From contig JAUJPP010000005.1 of NCBI GenBank assembly GCA_030562195.1, positions 39,419,106-39,483,105 on the forward strand: DNA of 64,000 nt, given 5' to 3'. This DNA comes from Nipponacmea schrenckii (taxonomy: Eukaryota; Mollusca; Gastropoda; Lottiidae). The notes beneath the pieces are model-generated. The model did not search any database. It saw only the letters and a list, made by a program, of their open reading frames with translations, and had not been told where the DNA came from. The translations under genes and the position numbers were made by a program. Positions 50,401 through 61,369 of this stretch are shown in pieces (the first letter of the stretch is position 1; each line of letters starts with the position of its first letter).

Positions 50401-53400
50401 CAGGGTTCCAACGAAGATGCTTCAAAGGACCAGAGTGAGAAAGGAAGCGGTAAAGGTAAAGGGAATTCAATGGATGATCCATTCGGTGGAAAAGGACAGG
50501 ATGGGAGTACTTCAAATCAAAATCCCCAAAGTTCAGCAGATCAAAAGAACAACAGTGAATCCGGGAATGGATCTCAGTCAGCTACGTCAGACTCGGCACC
50601 ATCTGATAAGATTCCTGGAACAAATAGTAATGAACAAGGCACAGAATCCTCGAGTAGCAATTCTGGCAAAGCTTCAACTAATGGTAACAAATCTGGAAAC
50701 AAACAAGGTCAAGATGGAGTTGACGCAACTAGAGGTAAAAATGCTTCCGGTGACAGAGGTTCTGGTGGTGATAATCGAGACGACGTAAATTCGGGTGGTA
50801 ATAATAATTCAGGTGGCACTAGTGATTCGGATAGTACTAAGTTAGATGGTAATAGCAATTCAGGTGGTAATAGTAATTCAGCTGATAATAGTAATACAGC
50901 TTGTAATAGTAATACAGGTGGTAATAGTAATACAGGCTGGTAATGGTAATTCAGGTGGTAATAGTAATTCAGGTGGTAATAGTAATACAGGAGGTAAAGG
51001 CGATTCGACTGGTAATAGTAATTCAGGTGGTAATAGTAATTCAGGTGGTAATAGTAAAGCGGGCGATAATGGCGATTCGGCTGGTAATAGTAATTCAGGT
51101 GGTAATAGCAATTCAGGCGGTAATAGAAAAACAGGCGGTAATGGTGATTCTGCTGGTAATAGTAATTCAGGTGGTAATAGTAATTCAGGTGGTAATAGTA
51201 AAACAGATGGTAATGGTGATTCTGCTGGTAATAGTAATTCAGATGGTAATAGCAATTCGGGTGGTAATAGAAATACAGGCGGTAATGGTGATTCGGGTGG
51301 TAAAAACTCGTCGGGTGGTAATAATGCAGATTCACATGGAGATGAAGGCAATGATAAAAACACCAATGCTGCAGGATCGTCAAGTGACAGTGGTAAATTT
51401 GTTAGCAAAGGCAATAAACAAAATAGTGAGAAGAAATCTAAGAAGTCCAAGCAGAAACAGACAAAGAAGAAAGTTGTTAATAGAAAAGACTATGAGAAAT
51501 TAGAAGGTGGAGTGGCGCCTAAAGGGTCAATGAGTTCTAAACCACCAATAATTAGAATACTGTTAAAACCTAAAGTTCGGCAGTCAGCAATGAATGTTTC
51601 ATTTTTACATTTATTTCAACAGTTATCTGGCATTAGCTGTATCATGTAAGTAATAAATTTGAAGCTTTCTTTGTGAAATTTACGATATCTGATCTTCTAG
51701 AACAACTCACGCAAAAGACGGTTAAAGAATTGCCTTTACGTTTAACATATTCAGCTAATATGACAAGCAAATTGGGATTTCGAAGACATGTTTGTCCTGT
51801 TGACGATTTTAGATTTTCTAAATTTCTTGCGACTACAAATTTTAATTTTACTGCAAACGACAAGTTTTTATCGAGAGTCCCAGAAAGTGGGAGACTCACC
51901 ATAGAATACACATTTAATGTAAACTACTAAAATTTGGTATTAAACCAAAGTGGGTAATGTTGTTGGGTTTCACTGAATGGAAGTGATTAGCCCAGTCTCT
52001 AGGACTGAATTGGAGCTTGGGACCTTATATTTTACCCTAGTTCTCCCCCTCCCCGAGGAAATTTCGCAACGTAAAAGCTAAAATACGAACCAAAATGTTC
52101 ATCTTTTTGTAAATGAATCAATATGAATAAGGTTTTGAAAGAGGACAATTGGTGGGGCTAAATTTCCCCGTGGACTCCACCCTGACGACAGGGCTGCAAG
52201 TGACCGTTGGTACAAATTGTTCTATTCTATTCTATTGAATGATAATTAAATAAATTATAATTCATTCCAGTTTATATGGAGGAAGTATGATATTACTATC
52301 TGGTTTACCAACCAATCTGTCTTTAATATTACTAAACATACCCAATGTTCTTTATGTTGTCGCGACGTACCTATCGAATAAGTTTGAACCTATGAAAGAT
52401 GATCGGAGACAACTGATGGTGTCAAGTTTTATAGGTAAGCCCACGTCTGTATGGATATGAATTATGCAGTTAAGACTATTGGAAAATATTTAAAAACAGC
52501 CAGCCATGCACACGAATGCTTCGAGAAAAAAAAAAGACATGTCGTTCGAGTCACAAAATAGGCTACTACTGGTTAATGGTGTTGTAAGAGATGCTCTTCT
52601 ATAGAAGCACTGGCCTAAGGTCACAAGAAGAGGCTATGCTACGCATTCCAGTATACATCAATTGATAAGAATATTTATGAACAGTCAAGTAAAAACCCAG
52701 TTTAAAGTAAATCTAAATCTTAATTATCCAGGTGTATTTTTTGGAATGGCATTAATAGCAACTGGTTACCAATTATTAGAACTGTATCCTCGACCTGTTA
52801 GTGTCTTTGAAAATATCTCATTGTTTGGTTTACCGTATGAAGATGAATATTTTGGTTATTGTAATCACACTGTTTTTAAGTAAGTAAACCATGGTAACAT
52901 AATAACTTCTTGATCATTAAAACATTCCCCATAATGCAAAACTTTGTGATTTTCAGATTCATTCGGAAAAAGGGCTGCGCGTCGAAGCTTGTTAACAGTA
53001 TATCCAATTCATCGTGTAGTGTCCTCTAAGTTTATTAGAAATTCCCTAAGTATCGCTAATAACAATTTGTTGGTCGCAGATTCCGACCGCTCCAGCTTCC
53101 TTGTTTTGTTCAAGAAAGTCCAACATGAGAAACCGATAATTGTTCTCTTACCCTAAGTATGATTCTTCAAGGACCAACCCAACAATGATAGGTGCTTCCG
53201 ACACAGGATTGATCTTCAATCAGTCGCAATGGATGAGGATTTAAGATTGAGCTTTCTTTAAATTATTATCACAAAACTTTGGAGTACGCACCGTCCACGA
53301 ACTCTCGTTATGTTTATACGAGATCGTTACCAGTCAAGCTGTTTCTCCTCTGAAATTCCAGGACATGTGATATGTGTACCTATACTGAATTTTGTGGTTT

Positions 53401-54835
53401 TTGTTATTCGAATTGGTGGGATGGTTCCTGTTTACCTACAGATTTAAATAATTCTTTGAAATCTTTTGTTGGTCGCTGCAATCATTCTCATACAGCCAAT
53501 CCATTTTATCAATTTATACATAGTGATTGTCCAAATGATTTTGGATGGTTTGTCGTTGTTGGTATGGTGGTTTTCGTCTTGGCGTATGCACCAGGTACGT
53601 TACGCTCAGAACCATTCACTTCTATTCCATAGACTGATGAGGTGATTCCACCCCCTCCCCACACCCACACCTTCCTGGTATTTCACCCCTAGTCAGCCCC
53701 TCACATAATGTTTCCCCAAACATCGAATTCTTTCAGGATTAACTATGTTTATTTCTGATAATAAGTTAATATACTCCCTCTGTATTCGAAGTGCGATGTA
53801 GTGGTCTTGGTCTATGTTGCGGCAAAGAAAGTATAAATTCGTGAACTATACAGTTAATCTTGTTTACTAGAAATACATCTGACACCTTACACTGTATATT
53901 TTTATACTTCAGTCATCATTTCATTTCAGGTCTTGGTCAAATAACACAGAGAGAGAATTCACAGAGATGTCCAGTTTGGGCGAGAAAGACTTCCAACTCT
54001 ATAGCTCGATCTATTAACTGGGGTGCCAATCTTCTTATATCAATGACATTTTTACTGTTGATGGTGGCAATGACCAAATATGGTATGTTTCTAATCTAGA
54101 CTAAACACGCCTTCTTTTTGCTCAAAAGTTAGTCTTAAAAGTTAGGGTTGTTTTACAGATACCGGAATCGCTGACGTCGTTAAAGCGAAAACCATGTGAA
54201 GGTTTTTATGTAATCAGTAAACTGTTCGTCTACTTTAATAATGATTGTCGGTAAAACTCTTTCTCTGAAAGATACAGATGTAACAGCCCACAGTCAAAAT
54301 GTTCAGATATACCCATTTATTCCTGCTGGTTCTACAATGTCTTTCCAATGTTTTATGTAAAAGTTGAATAACACCATGGACCATGGAGATGTACCCAAAT
54401 ATAAAGCTTTATTTCTGTCTTTGGGTTATATTTTTCAGGAACATGTTGGATGTTTACAGGGCTATGTTTAATAGGAGTGATATACACGGGTGTCTTACTA
54501 CCGGATGAGTAAGGCGACTTTTCAGATTCTTTTTACCAAGGGTAAAAACTGCAAGTTGATGTTTACGCAGAACACTGATCTGCTATATTTGAGGAGGGAA
54601 ACAATGCCACCTCATCTCCAAGTGCTGTCGTTATATATATGTATTCGATTATATACAATGTAAAAACTTCCTACACGTGTCCAAACTAGAGCATCGAATT
54701 ATACTTTTTATCCCGCCTCTTTAAATTTTTAATAAAAACACCTTGAAAGTGGACTAAAGTTTTGTTATTTTTAATCCTAAGAAAGCAATAGCTCAAGAAT
54801 TGGAGCAACAATTTGGCCATATAATTGAAAGATGA
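47491..54835 (+). CDS. SLC2A13-like sugar/inositol transporter relative with a giant Gly/Asn/Ser loop; one-base frameshift
   Basis: Exons: 47491-48187, 48410-48572, 49116-49324, 49980-50036, 50318-51645, 52271-52434, 52732-52879, 53362-53594, 53930-54082, 54439-54508 and probably 54760-54835. If one surplus base in exon 5 is discounted, all phases join to 1,099 codons, against about 650 in human SLC2A13. Exon 1 has a Gly-rich N-terminus and transmembrane helices 1-4 with GFLFGYDTGVVSGSMLL and FVGRKV. Exon 3 has LPESPRWLM, the sugar-porter mark after helix 6. Exons 4-5 form a cytoplasmic loop expanded by about 400 residues: an acidic part, a Gly/Asn/Ser repeat, then a Lys-rich end. Exon 5 ends with helix 7 (QQLSGI). 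Exons 7-8 carry the cysteine-rich outer loop typical of SLC2A13 (CDMC, FCGFCY, GRC). Exon 9 corresponds to helix 10. Several motifs are altered: the helix 4-5 region lacks the usual PxxRG, helix 5 lacks its Gln, GPxPW is lost, and the C-terminal PETKG is replaced. The parent fold is clear; transport activity and substrate are uncertain. The alternative C-terminus is a stop at 54,510 right after LPDE. Confidence 0.85.
50318..51520 (+). repeat. In-frame coding minisatellite (18-bp and 72-bp units) in the transporter loop
   Basis: The core unit GGTGGTAATAGTAATTCA encodes Gly-Gly-Asn-Ser-Asn-Ser. From about 51,000 to 51,310 it is organised into 24-residue (72-base) higher-order units of the type GDSAGNSNSGGNSNSGGN plus a variable SKT/RKT-like end. 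The left flank (50,318-50,770) is non-repetitive but Ser/Gly/Asn/Lys-rich; the right flank (51,340-51,520) is Lys-rich (KKSKKSKQKQTKKK). Each unit contains TTCAG before GTGGTAAT, so acceptor- and donor-like strings recur through the exon. Confidence 0.85.
50936..50943 (+). other. One-base frameshift in exon 5 of the transporter
   Basis: The upstream frame reads Asn-Thr-Gly-Trp and stops at TAA 50,941-50,943. The surrounding repeat would predict GGCGGT where the sequence has GGCTGGT, so the T at about 50,938 looks surplus. Downstream the open frame continues in the next phase through the rest of the exon to helix 7. The conserved exons after it argue for an assembly error, a polymorphism, or removal of a segment by splicing rather than an old pseudogene. 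Confidence 0.8.
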
Positions 54836-56712
54836 CGAGGTTTTGTCTTCGACGTTTTTATATTCGCATATGTCTTATAGCCTTTGTTAGTGCGTAGACA
54901 GTCTATAAAAGATAAACGCTTGACGCCCATTGTTCTGGAGTGAATACAGGAGAACTGTGTTAGTACGTCAACTGATACAGAATGAAGTTTTATGTCCTGT
55001 ATAATGGAAAAGAAATTAATTATAAATACATCTTATTGTGACAATGTAATGTTTATTTCATCTATTTTCTATCATTGTGACATATAGCTAACATTATGTA
55101 ATTATTCAACTATCATCTTATTCAAGGCCTAATAAATTACATGCCATTTCATGTACACTATTACCATAGGTTTACTCTTCAGCTTCAGAAACTAAAATGT
55201 TACTTTACTTTTCGATTTAATCAAATCAACATTGAATGACACTTGTAATCTATCTATTGTATGAAAGGAGGTACATACAATTGAAAAGAACCTAAACCTT
55301 TACCTCTAAAACAGTTTACGTAAGTGATTTATATAAAGTCTTACTAAACTTTGAAAAAGCAACAAGCCCCAAAATACTGCTCAAGGAACGTGAACAATTA
55401 ACAGAAATATTACACAAATTATCACTTATAAAAATGCTTGAAGCAGATTGTTTAATATCATCAGAACCAAGTCTATATATTCACTTTATAACATTAATTA
55501 TTACATTCAAAAACAAATAAAGAGACATTGCATAGTTCAGCAAAGATATATGGGCACATCTGGGTCTGAATCAAATCACACAGGGAAGTCTATTATCTAC
55601 CTGGGTAAATTATATAGTAATTGAAACCTGATAAGTGAGGTGTGTGCCCTTTTTATTACTACTTTAAGAAATACTACCTCTTAAAATGGAACTCAAATTC
55701 AAAGCCTTAAACTTTGTCAACAAGAGTATATATATTCATCAGTTTGACTTGTCAGGTGTCCTGACTAAAGCATAGATATATCAATCAAGTGACTATTGAG
55801 AACGTTTCTAAATGAGTTTCAAAATTATACAGTTAAATGGATTGTTATTGAGTTTAATAGAGTTATTGGTGTGTGGTATAGTTTTGATACTGTTGACCAA
55901 GTTTAACAATTTCAATATTTTGGTCATCATAAGAGGTAGTATACTTTAAATATACCTCAATCTTATAAAAGAGCCTGCTTGTGGTAATGCTTTGAATCAG
56001 ATCTGAAAATGCACACATATTTTTGCTTGACCATATTGACTATTGTAATGATTGTGAATATATAAAATAAATAGTACACATATTTACAAACTCACTGTGT
56101 AGATATTATATAGGTTTCAGGAGTCGTTAAAGAGATTGACAAAAGGTTTTTCTAAATATATATGGGACACTTATAGCATCAATTTACTTGTGGTTTCTCC
56201 AATTTTACCCAAAAAAGTGACGTCACTCAGAAACATGCTTTATTGCAAAAAGTCCTTTTGAATTAGGGACATCATCAAACACACAATTTTGTGGAATAGC
56301 TGAAACCAAAGCTATCAGTGCATTGATACACATATAAATTTTATAAAAACTTTAAACAATACCTTGTAATAGTAGTCTTAGCTAAACAATAATTACAATA
56401 TTATATTTATTCGACAAGTCTTATTCTATTGTTGTAAACATGATTATCATATAGCACACATAGTCTACTAGGCAATAACATTAATATATATAACTTCTAA
56501 ATTCTGTGAATGGTACATAAGTTTTAAAGTACATTTAGCTATGATGTGACCAACTCTACCATAGTCTATCTGATTTAAGATTTTCCATATTAATATTATA
56601 AATATCACTATTTGGATTCTTTCAAACTACCACAAAGGAAGTGATCCGACCTGACAAACAAAGAATAGAGAAGAAGATTAATTGCTACATAATGAATTCA
56701 TCTACTCTACTG
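54836..56712. other. 3' side of the transporter gene, then intergenic
   Basis: An AATAAA hexamer at 55,131-55,136 is a candidate polyadenylation signal for the transporter. No other exon is supported before the NECAP terminal exon on the minus strand. Confidence 0.4.
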
Positions 56713-56880
56713 GGGCCTTATTCTCCAAAACTTAATTTAAACAAAATCCAGATTTGAAGAAATATAGTTATCTGATTGGAAAGTAAAATCAAATCTCAAA
56801 TTGATTCCAGTAATTGACCAATCAGATGACTGGAACACTATAACCATCTAAACCTTGTTTTTTTTTAAGAATAAAGCCTC
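56713..56880. mobile_element. MITE-like element of the GGGGC-TTATTCT family
   Basis: The start GGGGCCTTATTCTCCAAAAC and the end TTTTTTAAGAATAAAGCCTC are inverted repeats. The interior has GAAATATAGTTATCTGATTG-type sequence. It is related to the elements at 1.35 and 41.28 kb. Confidence 0.6.
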
Positions 56881-57134
56881 ATTCATCTGATTGATCAATC
56901 ACACAAATCAACTTTTAATTCAATTATTCTACCCAATAAGATGAATGTATTTCTTAACATCTTAGCCCTAGGACTTCTATAACCATAACAACACAGATAT
57001 ATAAAATTATGAATATAATACAACAGATAGGTATTATATATATATATACATATATTATACTATTATTTACATTGGAATACTGTCATTGCACACCGTTCAT
57101 TTACATAGCAGCACAAACTATAGGTTGATTCAAA

Positions 57135-59809
57135 TCAAAACTGTATCCATGGCTCTTGATTTGATCTGAAAAACAAATTAATACAATATTCAGTGACAAT
57201 ATTAATCATTAAGACTGTTTTCTTTGTTGAGAAGTCGACTACACGATCACCACATTACTGATTGAGTAAAAGTCATTATGGAACTTACTACTGAGATTGA
57301 GTTAAAGAAAAAGTAATTATGGTACTTACTGTTGAGATTGAGCTGTGGTAAAAGTAATTATGGTACTTACTGTTGAGATTGGGTTGTAGTAAAAGTAATC
57401 ATGGTACTTACTACTGAGATTGAGCTGTAGTAAAAGTAATTAGGGTACTTACTATTGAGATCGAGTTGTAGTAAAAGTAATCATGGTACTTACTACTGAG
57501 ATTGAAGTCTGTATAGGTTTTCAAACGATTAATTTCATGGTACTTACTGTTGAGATTGAGTTGTAGTAAAAGTAATTATGGTACTTACTACTGAGATCGA
57601 GTTGAAGTCAAAGTTATCATGGTACTTACTACTGAGATTGAGTTGTAGTAAAAGTAATTATGGTACTTACTACTGAGATTGAGCTTTAGTAAAAATAATT
57701 ATGGTACTTACTACTGAGATTGAGCTGTAGTAAAAGTATTTATGGTACTTACAACTGAGATTGAGCTATAGTAAAAGTATTTATGGTACTTACAACTGAG
57801 ATTGAACTGTAGTAAAAGTATTTATGGTACTTACAGCTGAGATTTAGCTATAGTAAAAGTATTTATTGTACTTACTGTTGAGATTGAGCTGTTGAAGATG
57901 GAGCAGAACCTGTGAAATCTCCCCATGGATCCCCACTTTCAGGTTTACTGGTCTGGGATGTTGGTTGTGGAACAGCAGATATATTACTGGATTGGAATGT
58001 AGTATTATTGGTAGAGGTGGATCCAAAATCACTTAGCAGATCCAAACTACTGCCAGGGGGAGGCATGGGATTTACTGGGCTAGGTTGAGGGGTAGGAGGT
58101 TTATGTACTGGGCTTGCACCTTTACCAGGAGGTGCGAGTTTGACACCACCCGGAGGAGGTGGTAATAAACCTATGGCTCCTCCCCCCTGAGGTCTGGGTC
58201 TAGGTTTAGAAGAATCTGATTTCTTGTTCTGTAAGTAAAACATAGTGATATAACATTTTATTATAGAAATATCAAAACAGAATTAAAAACATGTTACCTG
58301 ATCTACAGTATAATGACCTTTATTCAGCATGCATACCTACTGAAGTAGAATATAATTTCCAATCTTAGTGTATGATACGGAAAATAATACAACAATTAGA
58401 ATCAATAACATAAAAAGGAAATTTTGTTTGAGTACCACATAAAATAATAAAATTATCAATACTTACCCCTATATTAATAGTTATTGTTTGACCTTCTTTA
58501 AAACCTAAATCTAATTTTGGACCTTTGTCTAACTCATGTACACTGTTTTTAGCTAACTCATCTGACTTTAAACCCCTAGAAATACAAGTTAAATTGTTAG
58601 AAATGTCATAGAGCAATGCATTATCACATAGTCGATATGAATGGATACTTCTAGAATACTTATTTATACTATACTACAGGTATCCATCCATGATAATTGT
58701 TGTTATTTATCTATACCTATGTTTCTTATATGCCTTTGAAGGGTTATAATAATTGGTATAACTTTTTCATAACACTGTAGAGAAGGTTAAAGATTCAGAT
58801 TACTGACTTATTATAAGTAAAGTGCTCGTAACTGCTCTGATGTGAGCATTCGATGGTGATTTACAAACACAGATACTTTAGTAAGGCGGAATTAAAAATT
58901 CATTTAAATATAAGAGATAAATTCCACTAACTTGAAGTGGTCAGACAATGTGACATTGAGATCAAAAGAATCTGCTCTATCTGTGAAACCTATTCCGATG
59001 AAGGCACTGCGTCCACCATCATCTTTAATACGAATCACAAAATATCGGCTAGAATCCATGACGGATTCAACAGCTATACCTGGATATTCATCAACTGGAC
59101 ATTTAGCAAACAGTTCACCTGTAAACATATTAGATCTATTAGTATAATGGGGAAAAAAACAAAGGCAATCAATCAAAGAAGGTAACACAAGCATAGAGAC
59201 TACTAATAAAATTGGTTGAATAGATAGTTATGTCATAAAATTCATAGTTCATAGCCTCAATTATATGAAGATTAACAATAGCATATAACATATCATACGG
59301 TACCTCTGTCTTTATCTTCCAATTTTAAAACTAAATCTTTTCCAATAGATACAACTTTTAATCGTCCTGTCCAATCAGGGTTGTCTAACTTCCAATCAGC
59401 AGCTCTGTCAAATAAAAAAAGCCTCACATTAATACAACAACATCCATACATTAATGGATGATTCAGATCAACTGACGACAGTGACACTCAGACAGATGAG
59501 ATATTACCAATACGGCAGTAGAATTAGAAAATAAATAAAGAAGAACTCGTATGAATCTTAGCACTGAATTTCAATATTCCACGAATCATTAGTTCACTGT
59601 GGTCTGGGAGGATTACAGGGGAGATAATTCAGCTAATCAAAGCTAATCAGTGGCATCCGTACGAGCAAACAAGATCGAGATACACAGATCATCAAATAAT
59701 TTATTAAGCATCATTACCTGTATCCCCTGTTTGATTGCCTAGGAGGGATTTTAAACACAAACACTTCATTTTTCACACACAACACTCGTTCATAATCTTG
59801 ATCCGCCAT
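57135..59809 (-). CDS. NECAP: NECAP endocytic adaptor (adaptin ear-binding coat-associated protein)
   Basis: Exons (minus strand): 59718-59809, 59304-59404, 58932-59118, 58467-58575, 57876-58228, 57135-57165. They join in phase to 291 codons (290 aa), close to the 263-275 residues of vertebrate NECAP2 and NECAP1. The N-terminal PH-like PHear domain covers about residues 1-165 with near-identical family blocks: [56 protein letters not shown] and [14 protein letters not shown] Pro/Gly-rich linker (LLPPPPGG) follows. The tail holds two WxxF motifs: WGDF and the C-terminal WIQF. WxxF motifs bind the AP-2 alpha-adaptin ear, and the family assists AP-2 during clathrin-mediated endocytosis at the plasma membrane. 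WIQF lies in a 31-base terminal exon that is easy to miss. Reading through the exon 5 donor would stop at once after Gln-Gln. The paralog (NECAP1 or NECAP2) cannot be told; an invertebrate probably has one gene. Confidence 0.95.
57262..57880 (-). repeat. 41-bp tandem array of exon end plus 5' splice site in NECAP intron 5
   Basis: The plus-strand string GTACTTAC-like (GTAAGTAC on the gene strand) occurs near 57280, 57321, 57362, 57403, 57444, 57485, 57539, 57580, 57621, 57662, 57703, 57744, 57785, 57826 and 57867. The spacing is 41 bases, except one 54-base unit. In nearly every copy it is preceded on the gene strand by CTCAATCTCA and two or three more bases, the same sequence that ends coding exon 5. 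The unit therefore arose by amplifying the exon 5/intron 5 junction, giving 15 near-consensus donor sites in a row. Confidence 0.9.
58630..58725. mobile_element. Dispersed repeat fragment in NECAP intron
   Basis: AATGGATACTTCTAGAATAC and TAATTGTTGTTATTTATCTA match the element at 37,066-37,180 in inverted order. Its two GGATAC-type ends (ATGGATACTT and AGGTATCCAT) form a small inverted repeat. Confidence 0.45.
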
Positions 59810-61369
59810 GTCAAATTTAGGCGAGTAGGCTACAGTGTTGCCAGATTACATATTTAGTCTTACAATTTAGTTGTCAACGTGAAATTGAATAGTCACAGTA
59901 ATTATAAAATATACTATTTTACAGGGAAATATTGTCAAAATATATGAAATATCTACAGATGCTGCAAATTTGTGTTCAGCTAAACTATTGTGGAGAGTTA
60001 AGTATTGCCAGATTGAAGTTATTTCTATGGTTTGTCTTATTACTGTAATATGTCCTATTTCAACGACGTATAACGTATAAAATATTTAATATTAATTATA
60101 GCTCCTTGTTCATTAAAACGCGTTTGATTTTTAGCTCGTAAACAAGGCACAATTCTTTAAGTTTAAGATGAAACTTGCTGAAATTGTTTATTATAACCCA
60201 AGGTATGAACCCTATTGAAAATGGAAAATATCAAATATATTTAATATAAATTATTGCCCTTGTTTTTTAAAACGCGTTCGATTTTCTTTCTAGTAAACAC
60301 TCTACAAGGTATAATTCTTTACGGATTCTGACCAACCTTGCTGAAATTGTTTAATATCATCCTTGGATGAATCCTATAATTGAAAATGGAAAATAACGAA
60401 AAATTTTTAATATGAGTTATTGCTTTGTCCTTCAAAACGCATTTTTGCTAGTTAAAACTAGGATTTTTATAAAACTATATTGTTTATTATAAACCTCAAA
60501 AAGTCTCAAGAAGTGATTGAAGGTTGAATATTCAGACAGTGATTATCACTGTGCTGTCAACTATTTTCAATTATAAAATTTAAAGCTGCAAGTTGGCGTA
60601 TATTACCTTGTCTGGCAAGCTATCTTGTATTATCTGGCATTTTCAAGACACGACGGGTCAATACAAATATTTTTATCATTTTTGAATTTTATTGACATAA
60701 CCAATATTTATTTAAAGTCTAAAGAATAAATAAAAGAAAAGGCTTAATAGTTTATATAATATTCACGAAGGGGTCTTTTCCTCCACCCACAGATGTTAGA
60801 TGCAGCCTGTAATTTCGTTTTGTCACAATTTCTGTCCTTGTTAATCAATCAAATACAAATCTATATTTTGAATGTATAAAACAATCCCGACAGTTACCGT
60901 ATGGATTGGGCAATCTTTACAATGTCAAGCTAATACAATCTTGTCTAATACCTTGATTTCAATAGCCACCTTTCCTGTAACAAAGAAGTTAATGTCAATC
61001 TAGCGATTTTACAGCAACAAATACAGCAAATAAGGCCTCAACATAAAGTCTGTAAAAACTAAGCAAACTTGTTTACATTGGTGGCTATTTCAGTCAAGGT
61101 ATCAGACGAAGTTTAACTTGACAACAAATAATTTATTTCGGGTTGAGTAGTCTAAACATTGAAGGCTTCGAATTCTTCCATGTCGAGGAATACGTTTCTA
61201 AAAGAATTTTACAATGCCTTTGGATATCTAATCTGTAACACCAGTGAAAGATATAACGAATGTTCTGTTATGACCATTATGATGTCATAGATTAAAATGT
61301 GACATTATGCCTCATAGTGTATAATATAAGCGTACTGGAGTTTATTGTTTGGTAGAGGCTGGTAAAAAA
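59810..61369. promoter_or_regulatory. Shared upstream region of NECAP and the gene at 61.37 kb
   Basis: The two genes are head to head. Around 60,110-60,480 there are three loose copies of a segment containing AAAACGCGTT(T/C)GATTTT or a variant and CTGAAATTGTTTA, about 160-190 bases apart. A TATAATATAAG sequence at about 61,320, roughly 50 bases before the downstream ATG, could be a TATA-like element. No exon is supported. Confidence 0.35.

Noticed and set aside
50709..51450. Minus-strand frames rich in Tyr/His or Leu/Pro, and a plus-strand Val/Ile frame
   Set aside because: They are shadows of the Gly/Asn/Ser coding repeat in exon 5 of the transporter.
54510..54512. TAA directly after LPDE as the true end of the transporter
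   Set aside because: Kept only as an alternative. The bases GA before GTAAGG make a good donor, and a phase-compatible exon at 54,760-54,835 adds AIAQELEQQFGHIIER, which resembles the family's post-helix-12 LEEIE-type tail. The acceptor's pyrimidine tract is weak, so this is not certain.
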